A DNA stretch of 64,000 bases from Sporothrix humicola (Eukaryota > Ascomycota > Sordariomycetes > Ophiostomatales > Ophiostomataceae). Where the stretch lies: positions 1-64,000 of the forward strand of contig WNYE01000058.1 in the NCBI GenBank assembly GCA_021396245.1, read 5' to 3'. The notes beneath the pieces are model-generated. The model was not told the DNA's origin. It saw nothing but the letters and a program-made list of their open reading frames with translations, and did not search any database. Shown piece by piece: positions 39,644-53,706 of this stretch (the first letter of the stretch is position 1; each line of letters begins with the position of its first letter). A program made the position numbers and the translations under genes.

Positions 39644-42124
39644 GGGAGAGAGGGAGAAAATAGGACGTAGGGTGAACGAGGAACCTGGGCGGCTTTGTTC
39701 TTTGAAATCACGATATTATTGCCATGTATAAAAATCAAAACATGGACATTTACTCGCTTTCTTATCTACGAAGCGCATTGCAGAACGGTTGATTTGGCAG
39801 AAAAAGGCACAGATACTGGTCAGTATCTACCCAACAGTAGCCTACCGTCAATAGTCACGTTTGAGAGAAACAGCCAGCTGTGTGTTTATGCTCTCCTATT
39901 TCACACTTGCAAATGTCTAAACGCCTCTATTCGTCGAATTGGAGAGGTGCCAGCGGGCGTGTTCTTGTACATGTCTGCCTACAGCCTCCCATTTGACTCA
40001 TTAAAGGCCTCCGAGGCATTCCTTTGGCATTGCTGTGGTTATTGGATAGGACATTGGAGTCTTCTACCAGTGAAAGCCTGGTGTTGTTGTCCGAAGCCTC
40101 CTATTCGCTCAGCATCTTGACCAAACAGATATCGCAACCTCGTGGTCCAAGATCAAAATTCGCCTCCCCCACAAAATTCTGCCTACAATACGGGTAAAGG
40201 CATTTTTATCAGCCGTTTTGAATGCTTACCTTGCTTCGTTATCCCTCAAAGGGGGTGTATGGTCTGTTTTCATTTCAGACCATCAAAGGGGCTTCTGTCC
40301 CGGGCCAAGTATCAACAGAACAGACGACGAGAGTTGATACAGCACACCATTCCCTTACTTGGCCCTTTCTTGATTATTTTTAGACTTTACGACGACAACA
40401 CGGAAATATTTCGAGATTAATAGTTACCCCAGATGAATGCTGTTATGAAAACGTCACCCTCAACTCCGTACTCCGTCCACTTTGTTGATATTGAAAAGGG
40501 CGGACGTCTCCTTGCTGCATCGTTTATTTTAGCATTTGACATTTGACAATATGGCAATCTGGCAGTCCGTTCTTGGGTGTTTCTATTTTTACCCTTTCCC
40601 GTTGTGGCTTGTGAGTGGCCGGGACGGTAAGTAAACGAGGGAGAGTAAAGTAGGTGAGAGAGTGCGCAGCACATGACCTGGTCAGCGTCTTTCCGCCTTT
40701 CGCTCCTCGCGCCTCATCCCGCGCCTTATTTTCCCTAGCCTCATCTTCTTACTAGTCCTCCCGGCGGGTGACCAGCGGCCCGTCACCTGGTCTAATGTTG
40801 ATCATTAGCAACCCTGTTCGGAGTCATCTGTATTAGAGTTCAAGATGCCATATTGCTAATACTCCCCAAAGGTCTTCAGGGTCTAATCATGACCCGTGAC
40901 AGCGTGACAGTCCCTTACCCGGAAAGAGGACTGTGCTTGTCGACATCCGACCGTTTTCTTAACATTGTTTCCGAGTATTATCACGCAATATGAGGCCGTT
41001 CTTGGACAACAAAATAGGGCCCTTTCAACAGCTCCGAACAAGGAGATCAACATGGTTTGACAGTGGGGGTGTTTTGGGGTTTCTGGGGGTTCTAAAGTCG
41101 TCACCGCAAGACGCGTTCAGAAAATAGCATCGCCGACCTGACCTTCCTCAAGCATACCCAACACCAACAAGCACACCCCCTTCCTGCCTCCTCATCTGCC
41201 TCCTTTTTTGGTCACTCTTCCCCCCCAACATGTCAATCTCGGTGTGTGTGATAGTGATAAGGGAGATAGGAAAATTGAGGGGGAGGAACGAAAGGAGCGA
41301 AAGGAAAAGGAGGGGTGTCCTCGGAGGGGGGATCATGAGCGGATCACACAATGTAACCTAGAATTTCGATGTAGTGGTGGGCAACAAAAAGAGGTGCGCG
41401 GGGTGCTGAACCGTGTTATTGGCTCACGGGGAGACCAATATCAGCCAATGGAAATCTGTGTCCGCTCACCTTTTGCCTCTTTTTGCTCCCATTCCTCTGT
41501 TGCCTGTGAGCATCTTCTTCAGCACAAAATATTTTCTACGCATTCGATTGGTTCCGTCTTCACCTGTGTCGACGTGTGCCTGCCTCGACGCAGATAATTG
41601 GCTGGGATAAGCACCTATCGCGAGCAAAGTGTGCCTTTTCGTCTTGTGCTTGGACATTTGTGAGTGTGATGTCTGCCTCGAGGAGGCGCGTGCAATTACC
41701 ACTGATATCGCTGTGATGGTGATAGCAATAGTGACTGGTGACGAGTTTACGAGTGTCTGAAAGCAAACGGTCTCTGCTTCGTGATGAAAAAGACGCGAGA
41801 ATACGACTTGCATCTCGTTGCTTCATCTCTTATTTCCTCCCTATTATGGCAGTTGGAAAGACCCCAAGCTTTTCTCAAAATTAAACCAACACCCATTTCC
41901 AACAGTGAAGTTGAGCAAAGTTACCAACAGATTTCGTTGGTGTGGAGGGGTGTGGAGGATCAGACTGCGGGCAAAAGGTCTACCGTGAGGCGCGTATCGC
42001 GATACAGATACGATATTGGCGGCACACTAAAGGCGGCTGTGCCGCTGAAGAAAATCAGTGGGCGGTTTTCTCACCGTTTTGTCTTGGTATTTGCTGAAAC
42101 GGTGATTGTTGATGGGCTTGTGTT

Positions 42125-42154
42125 GACGACTTGATGAGTGACGACTTGATGAGT
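42125..42154 (+). repeat. 15-bp perfect tandem duplication
   Basis: GACGACTTGATGAGT occurs twice head to tail. Confidence 0.7.
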
Positions 42155-45150
42155 GCTCTGATCCTGTGATTGTGACCAGCTGGGTGCTCAAACAGTGATC
42201 AAGGCTGTGATTAAAGCATAATAAATGTGGTGTTGGTGTTGGCTTTCACTGTCGTTTTTATTTCGTTTTAACATTTCCGTTATTCCTTTTCATCCTCACT
42301 TATTTTCTTCTTTTGTTGGCATGAGTTTGATAAAACACGCCTCGACTTGCAAGTTGGAATATCGCCGCAATATTGTTCTTTCTTTTTGTTGTCGTCTTCA
42401 TAAAAATTCAGCCTGTAAACGAAGTCCTGTTGGTCATAAAATGACAACTTGCAAGGCAAAAGTGATATTCCTCGGGTCTCTGTTTGCCATCCGTTTCAGC
42501 TCTCTCGGTCTCTCGCCTTTCTTGAGTCCAGACCTTTGTTTGCTTTCTTTTGCTTTCTTTTTCTCTCCTAATTCTCGCATTTCCAACACATTTCTCTTGT
42601 ATTTTTATGAATTCTCACATTTTGTTTTCTTTTTATTCCTCAAAGCATTCCATGTCCGGTTTTCGCCGTGGTTCTGCGCGTGAGCGATATCAAGCAACCC
42701 CTCTCACGCGTTTTCCCCCTCTGACCCCCTCTCTATCGATAATGCTCCCCCACGCATCTTTCCCCTCCTTCTCGATTCTCTCCCCCTCCATCCCTCCATC
42801 GTGCTTCTCACAAACAATATCCTCCAATCGCCAGCCCGATCACTGTGAAGAAAGCAAAAAAACGGTGAGCAATAAAATGGCAAACGAATAGGAGCCGGAT
42901 GCGAGCAGATTAGACACCGCTCTTTTCAGTTGCAAATCCCACGCCCCTCCAACAGCCCAGCCCTGCCCAACGAGACAACAAGACAACAAAAATGCCGTGC
43001 CTCCCAAGACGGTCACCGCATCTGGTCTCTTCATAAAGCAAAATGAAGCATGCAGGCCCCCGTGGCCCCCGAGAAGGGCCGCTCTAGGTCACTCCCCTTG
43101 GGAATCCAGTGTTGGTGTTGGCAAACCCCCTCCGTCTTGGAAACAGAGGCACGTTGGTAACTGAGTGGACGCAGATACGATGCAGAAGGAGGGGGCGTGT
43201 CTTATCGATCGATCAGACGTCGATGGAAACGGTCAGGATTCCAGGTAATTGGGTTGACGGTACGGAGACGACACAAATTGCCAGGCAGACAGAGTTGTAC
43301 CTGTCCTCTGTCGCATGTGTCCTCCGTATGCTGTGCCAACAGTCTATCCTATTGCCATTGCCACCACGATGTCCCGTTTCCTCCCACGATCCCGTCTCGC
43401 CCGCATTTGCCTTTTCTGCCATGACCATTTACCATCCCCATTCTGCCAGTAATCCCGCATCCTCCCTCCTCCTCCGACTTTGATTTTGCCTCCCCCGGAC
43501 TACCCCGTCCCAGGACACCAGCACTGCCCTGTGTCTATCTGTGTGCCGTTGTATGCTTGTGATTTGTGTTTGGGTTTGTGCTCCGTAATCAACTTTTCTG
43601 CCCTCTCTGTCCTCTGTATCCGTCCCTGCCGGTGGTAACGGCAAATACGGGCTGAGTGAGGCCTTTTTGAAACGTTACAGGCGGGCGAGTACAGACACAC
43701 TGTAGGGTGATAGACATCTAGATGGCCTCAATACGGAAGCTCGTTGCGAGAAGGATGATGAGGCGAACGACAGAGTGTTTTGACAACGTGCATACCCGTT
43801 TTCTGTGTTCCGTACGTCGTAAAAGCTGTGACTCTCCTGCCATTCCTGTCATCTTCTTTTGCGCCTTTTTGTCATCATCTTCTCGATAATTCTGCCAGGC
43901 ACTTGTGATATGGTGTATGATGTGTTTCGTGCTTGTGTAATCGGGATTCCTTCCACTCTATTTTCCTCCCGACACATTGCCGTGATTTACAGTTTTACAG
44001 TTGTACAGTTTGCTATCGCCCGTCTTGTTGGATATGCTCCAGGCAGCATGATAACGGAGTTTACTTTTCTTCCCCGTTTACACCAAGACGTTGGCTTTAC
44101 GATGAATGCATCCAATATAATTTTGTGCAATTCAACAGCCTTACCGTTTGCTGCCTGTATGTCGCCTTTCATACATGATGTGTGTTGTGCAAGATCACGT
44201 GTCAGTATCACAATTGTCATAAGCCTAGGAAATGCCTGCCGTCTCCTCGCTGTAGTTATCGTCGTCTTTATTCTGATCTCCCCATTGTCATATTTTTGTC
44301 CCGTAATAAACGGCTGTTACGGAGCACAACATACAGAGTAGGCTGTAAATCCAGTACATGTGCATATTCTGTAGGACAGCAGAGAGTGCTTCCCTGTGCT
44401 GTAGCAGAGTGGAGCACGGCAGGTGATAGAATACGGAGGGAGTGAGGGAAGGAACCCGATGCAGGTGCCCGAGCCGGAGCCAGAACCCGGCGCCGCGGTT
44501 TGTCAGTTTCCGTAAGTTATTCTCTGTCTCGTTTTCATTCGACTGAAATATTACTTTTAAAACGTAAAGTTTAATTTTCATAACATCAGATTATTTTGTT
44601 GATTTTTTCTACGACTTTTATTCTTTAAATAAATAAAAAAGATCAAAAACACTGCACTTCATTCTTTTTTTTTTCGATTTCAAAATGCAAATGAAAAGTA
44701 AATAAAATCAAAATCGGACGGTATCAACATCAACATCAAGACGACGACCGTTGATATCCCCCACGCACGTGTAGTCTTTCTACCACACGAGACGGTCAAC
44801 ATATTCACTAGGAGCAGAAGAAGAAAAGAAGCTGAAAATGCGAAACTACCATGTACGAAACGGAGACGTTACAGTTCCCAGGAAAAGAAGAAAGCAGAGC
44901 GTGGGAGGGGCGTGTCTACAAGTCTTGATGATACTGCCGTCGACAACGAGACAACGGTCTAGTCCCGTGGCCGTGGGATGCTCTGCCGACTCTCCTCATC
45001 TCGTTTGCCCTCGCAGCCTCGCTTTCATGACGGATCATTAAGCCACAACGGCGCATTGCCCCCCTTTCCCCTCGTTTCCCAGTAAATGTCGCGACAAGGT
45101 CTCCCCACGCTCTTCACCGACAAGGGGATGGATGATGCCGGGGAAGTCTG

Positions 45151-45198
45151 AGTGGGAGGCAAAGAGAGTGGGAGGCTACGAAAGTGGGAGGAGACTCG
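45151..45198 (+). repeat. 16-bp spaced tandem repeat, AGTGGGAGG x3
   Basis: AGTGGGAGG starts at 45151, 45167 and 45183, an exact 16-bp period, followed by a related CGTGGGGAGG. The seven bases between copies vary. Confidence 0.65.
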
Positions 45199-45512
45199 TT
45201 ACGTGGGGAGGCAAAAATAAGGAGATGAGGTGAGGTCAGAAGGAAAGGGAGAGGAGAGAGACGGGATGGCGAGAGATGAGGCGGGATGAGGAGTGAACTC
45301 TATTTCGGTCTGCTCCGTCTTCAGCAGATTTTAGTGCCCGCTCTGACCGATACTAGTCTTCCGTGGAGGCGACGAGCGCGGGATATCACAGTCACCTGCG
45401 TGGGATAAGGAGGCAAAGAGACTATGAAGAAGAAACGGTGAGAGGTTTGGGCTCGGTGGATGTGATAGTGATGGTGTGCTTGCTTTGCCTGCCCTCTCTT
45501 GAAATCCGAAAT

Positions 45513-45542
45513 CCCACGCCCCCACGATATTTGAGGCGTGGG
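45513..45542. repeat. Inverted repeat CCCACGCC / GGCGTGGG
   Basis: Exact 8-bp arms (45513-45520 and 45535-45542) around a 14-base loop. The word AAATCCCACGCCCC covering the left arm (45509-45522) also occurs at 42934-42947. Confidence 0.5.
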
Positions 45543-47270
45543 GGTTTCTCCTCTCTCGTTCAGTCACCTCTCCCACTTCCCACTCTCCCCTCTCGCTTCT
45601 CGCTTCGTTTCTCTGGTCCACTGTAACCGTTCTCTTGGGTGCTTGCAGGACCCAAGACCCAAAGTCCGACCGAACCTGCATGCATCAGATGCGACGATAC
45701 AGGCTTCGCTGCATCCACTTTCACCACTTTCACCACTTTCAGTTGTCTTTTTGTCCGCCGGAAGCTCTCCCCGTCGCCCGTCGAGCCCCTGAATATCGAG
45801 ACGAGGAGCTGAAAAAGAAAGCATACCAAACAGCAATGTTCCAATATTGAGTGCCATTCGGTGCCATTGGGGGTGCTCTTGGAAACCATCCAGGGGCATT
45901 TGAGGGGGGAAACATCGACCCGACACGCAGGCTTGGGCCCAGTATCCTGCCTCCTTTTCTTTTCTTTTTGTGACTGGTGGTATCTCAATCTTAATTCTTG
46001 TCGGGATTTCTTATTTCTTGATTCCTCCTCAATTCTGCCTCGTTTCGACTCCGAGGAAAGGGGAATGGTGAAGGCGGGGGTCACTTTTGATATTCCCAGC
46101 TTCTCATATTCTCCCTGTTTTGTGTTTTTGTGTTTCCAAACCATCATTTTCTCTCACATATAATCACCTCTCACATATCATCTTTCTCAGCCGTCGACTT
46201 TTTGTTTGTTTTTCGGGCCTCAGCTGGTATCATCAATGCCGTCTTTTTGTGATTGTTGCCGTCGCCGTCGTCGCCATTCGGATGCAGTGAAAAGGGGCAT
46301 GCGATGTTGTCTTTCCCCGTATCCCGTCTTTTCGGGTCACTCTCGTCAACTTTGTCCCACGAAAGGAAGAAGGCTGGCCAACCAAACCAGTCTCACGGGT
46401 ATGCTGCCCGCCTGTCGTTTCCATGTTCCCCCATTCTATTCGTTCCTCGTTCTTTTCTGTCTGCTCTCTCTCGCTTGCCCCTGTCTTTTTGCCGACGGCA
46501 TATTTGAAATCTCTTCATGATGGCGATACATGATTCGTGCTTAATTATTTTCGTCTTATGTCGACTGTCATACGAGATGCTGTGTTCCTTGCTCGTTCTT
46601 TTCTCTCATTCTGCCTCTTCTCCCATGCCTGCATCCCTCCTTTGCGTTGCAATTTACACGCGTTTGCACGCATTTCGCCAGCCACAGTCTGGGCATCCTC
46701 CATCTAGGCCTATGTCCAGGTCAAGGCCTCCCTGCCCCCCAAATCGCTGGAAGAATTCATCCAGCCCGCCTGCACTTCCCCGTTTTACCAATCTTTCGTA
46801 TCTGTTCCAACAGTCGAACGCAGCACCCCAACGGTTCAACGACAGGGGACAGGGAAGAGACTGGGGGAACGCAAACGCAAAATAGGCGAGAAAAAGACAG
46901 GCCTGGCCCTGGACTCTCCTGCAATTGCCCACGAAGTCGCCGAAGAGGAAGGTGAAGCGTCGATGATGGGCAGTGAAGAGATAATGACAATGCAACCCCG
47001 GTGCTACCAACAGTCTGTTTCTCGTTTCCCCTCTCTCACTTGTCCTCCGGGGAATGATGCCCCTGTCGCCGTCGTCCAACAACAACCAGTTGGTGATGAT
47101 GATCTCCTCTCCTCTTTCCCTCTGACCTTCTCATTCTGCCGCCATTATTTTGTCACAATTGACAGCCGTAAAACGGTGACAAGATGAGCTGAATGTGCAT
47201 CAAGAGTGTGGGGAGTCGAGAGTGAACGTCGCGAGAAAAAGAAAACAAATTGACGAGTCGAACACACGCC

Positions 47271-47339
47271 CTCCCAGCTTTCGGCTCCCAGCTTTTGTTT
47301 CCTCCCAGCCTGTCTCCTCCCAGATAGTCTCCTCCCAGC
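47271..47339 (+). repeat. Degenerate CTCCCAGC tandem array, five copies
   Basis: CTCCCAG begins at 47271, 47285, 47302, 47317 and 47332, spaced 14-17 bp. On the minus strand it reads out as a WEET peptide repeat in one frame, but no gene is supported there. Confidence 0.55.
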
Positions 47340-50300
47340 TCCCCTTTCCCCCCTCAATAGGGATCATCATTTTTAGCACCGCTGCGGCCCGGATGGCCTC
47401 CGGGCGGCTCCACTTTTCCACTTTTATCCTCCTGTCCCATCCCTCTCCTCCCTTTTCTCCTCCTTTGAGTGGCCCATTCAGGCCCATCCACCGTCACTCT
47501 CCCCTGTTGACTTTGCTTTTCCGAGTGCATGTCTTGGATTGACGAGCTGGTTCCCCTCTCGTCTGGCTTGCGGAAGTGCTTCCTGTCTTTCCTGTGCATT
47601 TCTTTTCCCCTGCATTACTGCACATCGCGCATCCATCCACTTCAGTATCATCCCAAATCGCGCCGCCTATCGCGCCGGGACAAAGGGACGCGCCAGTCCT
47701 TGTCTCGCTTCTCCGCCTGTCTCGACCCTCTGTCTTTCATCCCCTCTTTTCCACACTCTGGCGCATCATATGCCGAACTTGGGAATGGGCTTTTGGTGTG
47801 AGGTGTGCCTGGATCCAAAGATCAACACCCAAAATTACCAGTCTCTCGGATAACATCAACAAGGAGGAGGAGAAAGGAGGACAAGGCGGAGTCATGTCAA
47901 AAGAACATGAGACATGGAGAAGAGAGACACAATAAAGTCAATTTCGGGATCGGTCCAGCCAGAGACGATCAGTCTGAGTACTCCGTAGAAGTCAAGACAA
48001 GAACCAGAGTCTGGGAAAATCCAAAGTCTGGAGAAAAGGGATGACCTCGCGAGGCGCAACAATGGATATTGCCGAGTAATCCAGACTCCAGACACCGATG
48101 AACAAGAATGGCGGGACGGGAAGATCTGTCGCACATGGACTTTGGTACTCAGGACTGTCAAGATCGTTGCATGTGCTTCATGGCATTTGTCGGTCTTGCG
48201 CGTCTCGTCAATCAATCTCGTCAATTAATCTGTCGTTCAGACGAACACGAACAGCATGAGAATGTGCATCGTCATGCGTGGTGCATCATGGCAGTGGCGA
48301 TAGTATCGCATTAGATGCTCGGCTACATCACCGAGGTGAAATTAAAGATGAAGCGAGGACAGCCGTTATCTCGCTCGCACCAGCCCTCTTCATCTTATCA
48401 AACTCCAAGGCCGGTCCGCCTGCCGTTGATTGTGAGCCCTGCGAAAGTTCCTTTAGAATCTCTTTAACCCCTGTGCCTCGGCGCATTCGCCTTCTTCTTT
48501 TGGGTCTTTTCATCGCGGGTGGATACTACTTGTTTTCTGTCAGGGCAAACTCGCTGGGACGACCCGTCGCATTGGAAGCATCCACTCTGGAGAGCACCCC
48601 GTTTCAGCGGAGGAGTCCCTTCCAAGAGACGACTATCAGATGCCCATCTTGGGAAACCCTCTCGTCGGGCCTTTTCGCTTCGGTTTGGGGTCTTTTGGGT
48701 CTCTTGGTGGTGGTCGGTTCCCAACGGTGGGAGTGTGTGAGTGGTCCACCCACAGGAACCCTGTCACCGAAATTTATGCGGGTGTCTGCTTCCAATGGAT
48801 GGGAAGGAGGAGAGTCGCAGGGAAATAACATTTGCCCGGGTTCGTGCCGGGAAAAGGTCCAAGAGGCAGAGAAAGGCAGAAAAAGACCCCACTTCCATCC
48901 AAAACGGACGCTAGAAGGAAAAGAAGAAAATAAAAGTGGATCAAAGAAGGTCTCCTTCCACTCTGAGAGGTCCTTTCGTCTTTCCTCTCTTCGCTTTGGC
49001 GAGCCCAAAGCGCAGGCTCGCGGGAAGGCTTCCCCGCTGGCCTGCGACCGGGGAAGCGGTTCTGATCAGAGTGGGGCCCCTCTCGCCCATACCCTTGACT
49101 TTTTCAGGCCTTTTCAGTTGCACTCATTTCCCTCCTTCCTGGGAAACAAAAGGAAAGGTCCTTCCCCTCCCGTCTCGGTGTGCTTTCTTTTCTCTTGCGG
49201 TTCGACAAGGGTGCAAATACCCCAAGCGGAAGGAGAGAGACGCTGACCGGGGGTGAGAAGGGAATCTCGTGGAATCTCCCTCATGTTTGCTCTTTCCTCG
49301 GTCTCGTCCGTATTCCCAGCGCCCTCTCTCATTCTCTCCTCTTTCCCAAGAATCTCAGTCATGTCCCCTGCCACCCCGAAGTGCAACGGTCAAGGGGAGG
49401 GGTGTGAATTGAAGGGAAAAGAAAGGATGGCAAAGATGAAAGATCACCGAGACGAAGCAATTGCCGCATGGAGCACCGTCTTCGCAGCGATTATTCTGCC
49501 ATTTTCTGTCTTTGAGAAAGGAAAAAGCCGATACGAAGCCAAGGCGTCAAAACAATACTCCGGGAGGGTGGTTATGGCTGTTAGAAGGGGAAAAATAAAG
49601 AACAACGACAAAGAATTTTCATTCTTTCACTAAAATAAGGCAAAATGGCAAGTTCCGACAGGCGACAGACAATAGTCGACACCGACACACACTTGTGGCT
49701 GGCAGGCAATGCGGGTTAACGGGATTGTGAAGACAGACTGTGGCTGCCAACGCTCAAGTGTTCGCTGTATTTTGGTGCGTTTGTCGCTCTAGCGTTTGCC
49801 TTTCTGCCTTTCTGCCGTTTCGCATACTGTTTTCCACCAATCCGCGGCGTTCCATTTTCCTAATTTGGCTTAAATTTCTGGCGTGGCACCTTCCGCTTCC
49901 TTTGTCCCCTGCTATTTTCTGTTAAATTCTGCCAATTCTGCTGTCCGTTTTGCGAAACCGTCCTGCCACCCTTCCCCTAGAGCCGGGAAAATGGCACATT
50001 TTCCCTTGAGTCTCTTTCCCCATCCATGCTAGGCTCGGTAAATTGGGGGGCATTCTCCGTTGCAGTTGTCTTCAAACTCCGTCCTAGCCACACAAAACGC
50101 TCCAAATAGCCAGAAGCAACGTTTGTTTTGTTCTTGTCCTTACTCACCGTCTGCAACCTTCTCTTCTTGGGAAAAACGATTTGACGATGGTGGATGGGTG
50201 TTGATGACGGCCATTCGGTTTTTGTTGGTATTTGATGACATGGGTGTCTCTCCAAAATACACCAAAAATGATGCAAAATGAGATGAGTTTGAGCGATAAA

Positions 50301-51057
50301 AAATCTTCATCCCATGTCTTGGACATCTTGGGCATCTTTTGTCGTAATGTCAAGTTGATGGACTACTGCCGGCAGTGAAAACTCTGCAATTCTCGCAACA
50401 ATCTTGACCGTATTTGTGCATCTCGTTTTTTACTTTCCCTTTCCTAATTCGACCTTGTTTGTTTGGATTCGTGAATCCTTCGAGAAGGCTTTTGGAAGAA
50501 TTTTCACATTTTCCACACTCGCATATCCCATTCCCGATGATGTCGGCAGTACTCCGAGACGCTGTCAACACACACCATTCTTCGTGATGGCTATTCCTTC
50601 CTTTCTGACCATGATTTCTCATACCCGTCTTGCCTCTCGCCGACCTGCCTCTCGGGAGTTGAAGAATGCTTTTAAAGTGTCGAAAACACAGTCTAGCATA
50701 CTCTTGCTCCGTGTTCAGCTAATTCTGCTCCGTCCTGCTCTTTTCTTCATCTTCGTCTTCCGTACACGCCCCTTTTAGCTTCTTGTCCGACTCATGTTGA
50801 CCCCGGCTCCGGTTGTTCTTTTCTGAATAGTGTCGTCGCCTAGCATATGCCAGCCGAGCTCCAGCCACGAGGATTTGACAATTTGCCTCGCCTTCCATCG
50901 CCCTCTTTCTCTGCTAAACTTCCCCCATCCGCCTGAAAGGAAGGCTAGAAGGGGGCAAGGAACGCGGACGAGGCGAGAATCAATTTGAAAGCACAAGGCC
51001 CAACAGGCCCAAGAAGCCCAAGAGGCCGGGGGAGGAGAAACTGTGGAGTTGGCCGAG

Positions 51058-51115
51058 CTTTTGGTGTCTTTTGGTGCAATTTTGGCCCTTCTTTGGTGTA
51101 TTTTGGTGTCTTTTT
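51058..51115 (+). repeat. TTTTGGTG-rich short repeat
   Basis: TTTTGGTG occurs at least three times within about 60 bases, mixed with TTTGGTGTATT. Similar T/G-rich microsatellite-like stretches occur in the third intron of the WD40 gene and near 63350-63410. Confidence 0.45.
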
Positions 51116-53668
51116 TGCTCCCAAATTGACCCAATTTTCACCCGATAGCGCCCCGAGAGAGTCGATAGCCTGATAGCCTCCGTGATTCAGTCCTTTTGAC
51201 CTTCGTCCTGGTGGCAACTGCCATTTTCCCACGCGAGCGCTCCACTGGAATCGGTGCGCTAGCGAGCTCAGAAGCTAACGTCGGTGCCACTTGTTTTGCG
51301 GTGTATTCTCTCTATTCTTTCCTTACCTTTGGGCCTGTGTTTAGCTGTGAATCATGCTGCCCCGACGCTACGACTGGGTTCTTGCCACTCTATTTTCTGC
51401 CACCCACCGTTTTGACAGCTCGGAAGGCCTGCCTTGACATGTGCACCGTTTCTGACTCGCGCCTCGGTGACCACATGCCGAGCTCATAGTTGATGACAAG
51501 GACGGGGAACCTCGCAAGCTGAGCTCGAGCTTTTCTCAGTTCCAGAGCTCCTCCTACTTTGAAGGCGACCTCTGTGACTCTCTCTGTCTGCCGACAGCGT
51601 CGCATCTGTGAAATTGTGACCGCCTTTCGAGAAGCGGCAGAGATCCTTCTTGTCGATATTTTCAACGGTTTTCTTCTTGTCCTGCTTCACGCCCTCCGCA
51701 AAACAGTCTGTGTGGTTGCATCTTTTGTTTCCGCTCCAGAAGGCGAGACCGCTTCTCAGTTCCGTATTCCGTGTATCATTCTTCCTTCTGTCGCCTCTTC
51801 CTTTCTTCCTTTCCCTCTTGATCGGTGATGGGGTAAGGTTGTATTTTGTGCCTGGACACAGACTTCTTTTGCTTCGGAACAGAACCAGAGAACTTCGGAA
51901 CTGTAACGGCGGCAGTTTGTGGAGAAGGACGGTGAGTGAAAAAGCGGCAGAAAATTGCGACTTTCTTACCGTTTTGGGGTTATGGGGGAAGAAAAGTGCC
52001 TGCCGCTTGTCTGTTGCCGGCCGCGTCTCGAGGAAAACGGTGAGGGGTGCCTAGGGCTCTGGCCCGCCTACCCGCCAAAGGGCCGAAAACACAGGCCAGA
52101 CTCAGAGGCAAAGAAGCACAGGCCAGGCCAGAGCGGACTGGACCACCACAGAACCGTAGTCCAGTCTTCCATAGCCTCTGGTTGCCCTCCCGCCCTCTCG
52201 GACCTCGCTTTTGTGAAAGTAAAGCGTTTTGCGGCCGACCCCACACACGGTCAGAAACAATGGGCGTGGATGGAAGGAAAAGAAGTTTGGAACGAACTGG
52301 AAGGTCGAGCACAAGGAGGGAACCGTTCTTTGCAACCATTGCCTCTTTGCCCGTTGCCTCTTTTCCTCTTTCGTACCCTCAACGGTCCGGAGTGCAACAG
52401 AGCGGTGCCGCGTTGTCGTTTTGTGGCTTTCCCAAGGTCTGAGCACACGGAAACAAATGCTCAAACAGGATGCTTCAGGACGCATCTTTGGCCTGAGTTG
52501 ACCTTTTGGGGAAAAGGCATTCTGTTGGTGTGTTTCATTTTCACGGAATCGGTCAAGGTGAGGACAGACGAGAAGACGCGTCTTTTCGAGATCAGACAAA
52601 TGCATGGACGATGGAAGGTCGCGACACGCTTTGTTTGTCTGATCGCGACGCGACAGAAAAGATCATGACTGCACTGCAAAACACTGGAAGCGAGGCTACG
52701 ATCGACCGTGGACGACGAGATGAACACGGCAGGCAATTCACGGTAGAGAGATGAGAGACAAAAAAGAAAAAAAGAAAATAAAAGACGGGACGACAGATTC
52801 CGGGTTCGCTTTGCTTGACTCGTGATTCTGGCTGCCGGCCCTCACGAGCCTCACTTTTGGTATTTGGTAGTATCATATGCCAATTTGATTTTGATACTCC
52901 GTATTGCCCTCTGGGTTCGAAAGTGTGTTGACATTTGCTGGTCGCAATTACTCTTTGTCTTGCCGGCCGCTCGGCTCGTCGGATGGGATTGCGCTTCTGA
53001 ATTTACTTAAAAAAGAGGCGAATTCAGACAGAACCCGGGGTAAACGGTACGCCTGTCCTTTCCCTTTTGGGAGCTCTGCTCGTCCGTTTTTCGCCGTCTC
53101 GCCGTCTCGCCTTCTTCGCCTTCTTGCTTTCTAGGGGAGCTGGGGAGTTCGGCTGCTTCCCATTTGCTCCTCGGTTGGCCTAATTCGTGCTGGCGTCCTT
53201 TTTCTCTGCCATTTTGGCGGGCGGCTCTCCCCCGCCATACACCCGTCAATAGTCGGCCAATCGCTGGCTTGTGAATGCCAAAGCAAAGTCCGTCCTAGAC
53301 TCAATGCTTCATGTCAAAGGAGCCATTGACAAAGATGCAAAGACAATTCTCGGCTTTCATCTCTAGCTCGAGTTTGGTCTCCGGGCATTCTCCGCGATGG
53401 CTTTTTTTTTTTCTCTTTGACACTGACTCGAGTAAGAATGCGGAGCGGACAAGAGCATGAATCGTGCGGACTGGATGGAGACTACGAAAATACCAAAGAA
53501 AGCAAAACGGAGCACGACTATTGAATAGCCCGCTGGTGTCCCTAGACAGCGAAGCTATCATTATGCCGGGGAGCTAACGAATTCCTCTCTAGAATCTTTA
53601 CAGTTTACACGCCCTCGGAAGGATCTCGTCGGCTCTTGGTGCGAACTGGCCTTTTCTGTTTTGCTGTC

Positions 53669-53706
53669 ATACTCCGCAAGGCTAGGACGGAGTACGCTCG
53701 GAGTAT
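53669..53706. repeat. Inverted ATACTCCG / CGGAGTAT with central ACGGAGTA
   Basis: Exact 8-bp arms at 53669-53676 and 53699-53706, with ACGGAGTA (53687-53694) between them. This is the densest group of the dispersed TACTCCGTA-type word in the window. Confidence 0.55.

Noticed and set aside
43859..44341. 160-codon hydrophobic frame
   Set aside because: Begins on TTG, and T-rich DNA gives hydrophobic residues by chance; no family pattern.
48278..49246. 322-codon plus frame in the gene-poor region
   Set aside because: Starts on a non-conserved context, has no domain-like block, and composition (Ser/Pro/Arg/Gly mix) matches neighbouring out-of-frame translations.
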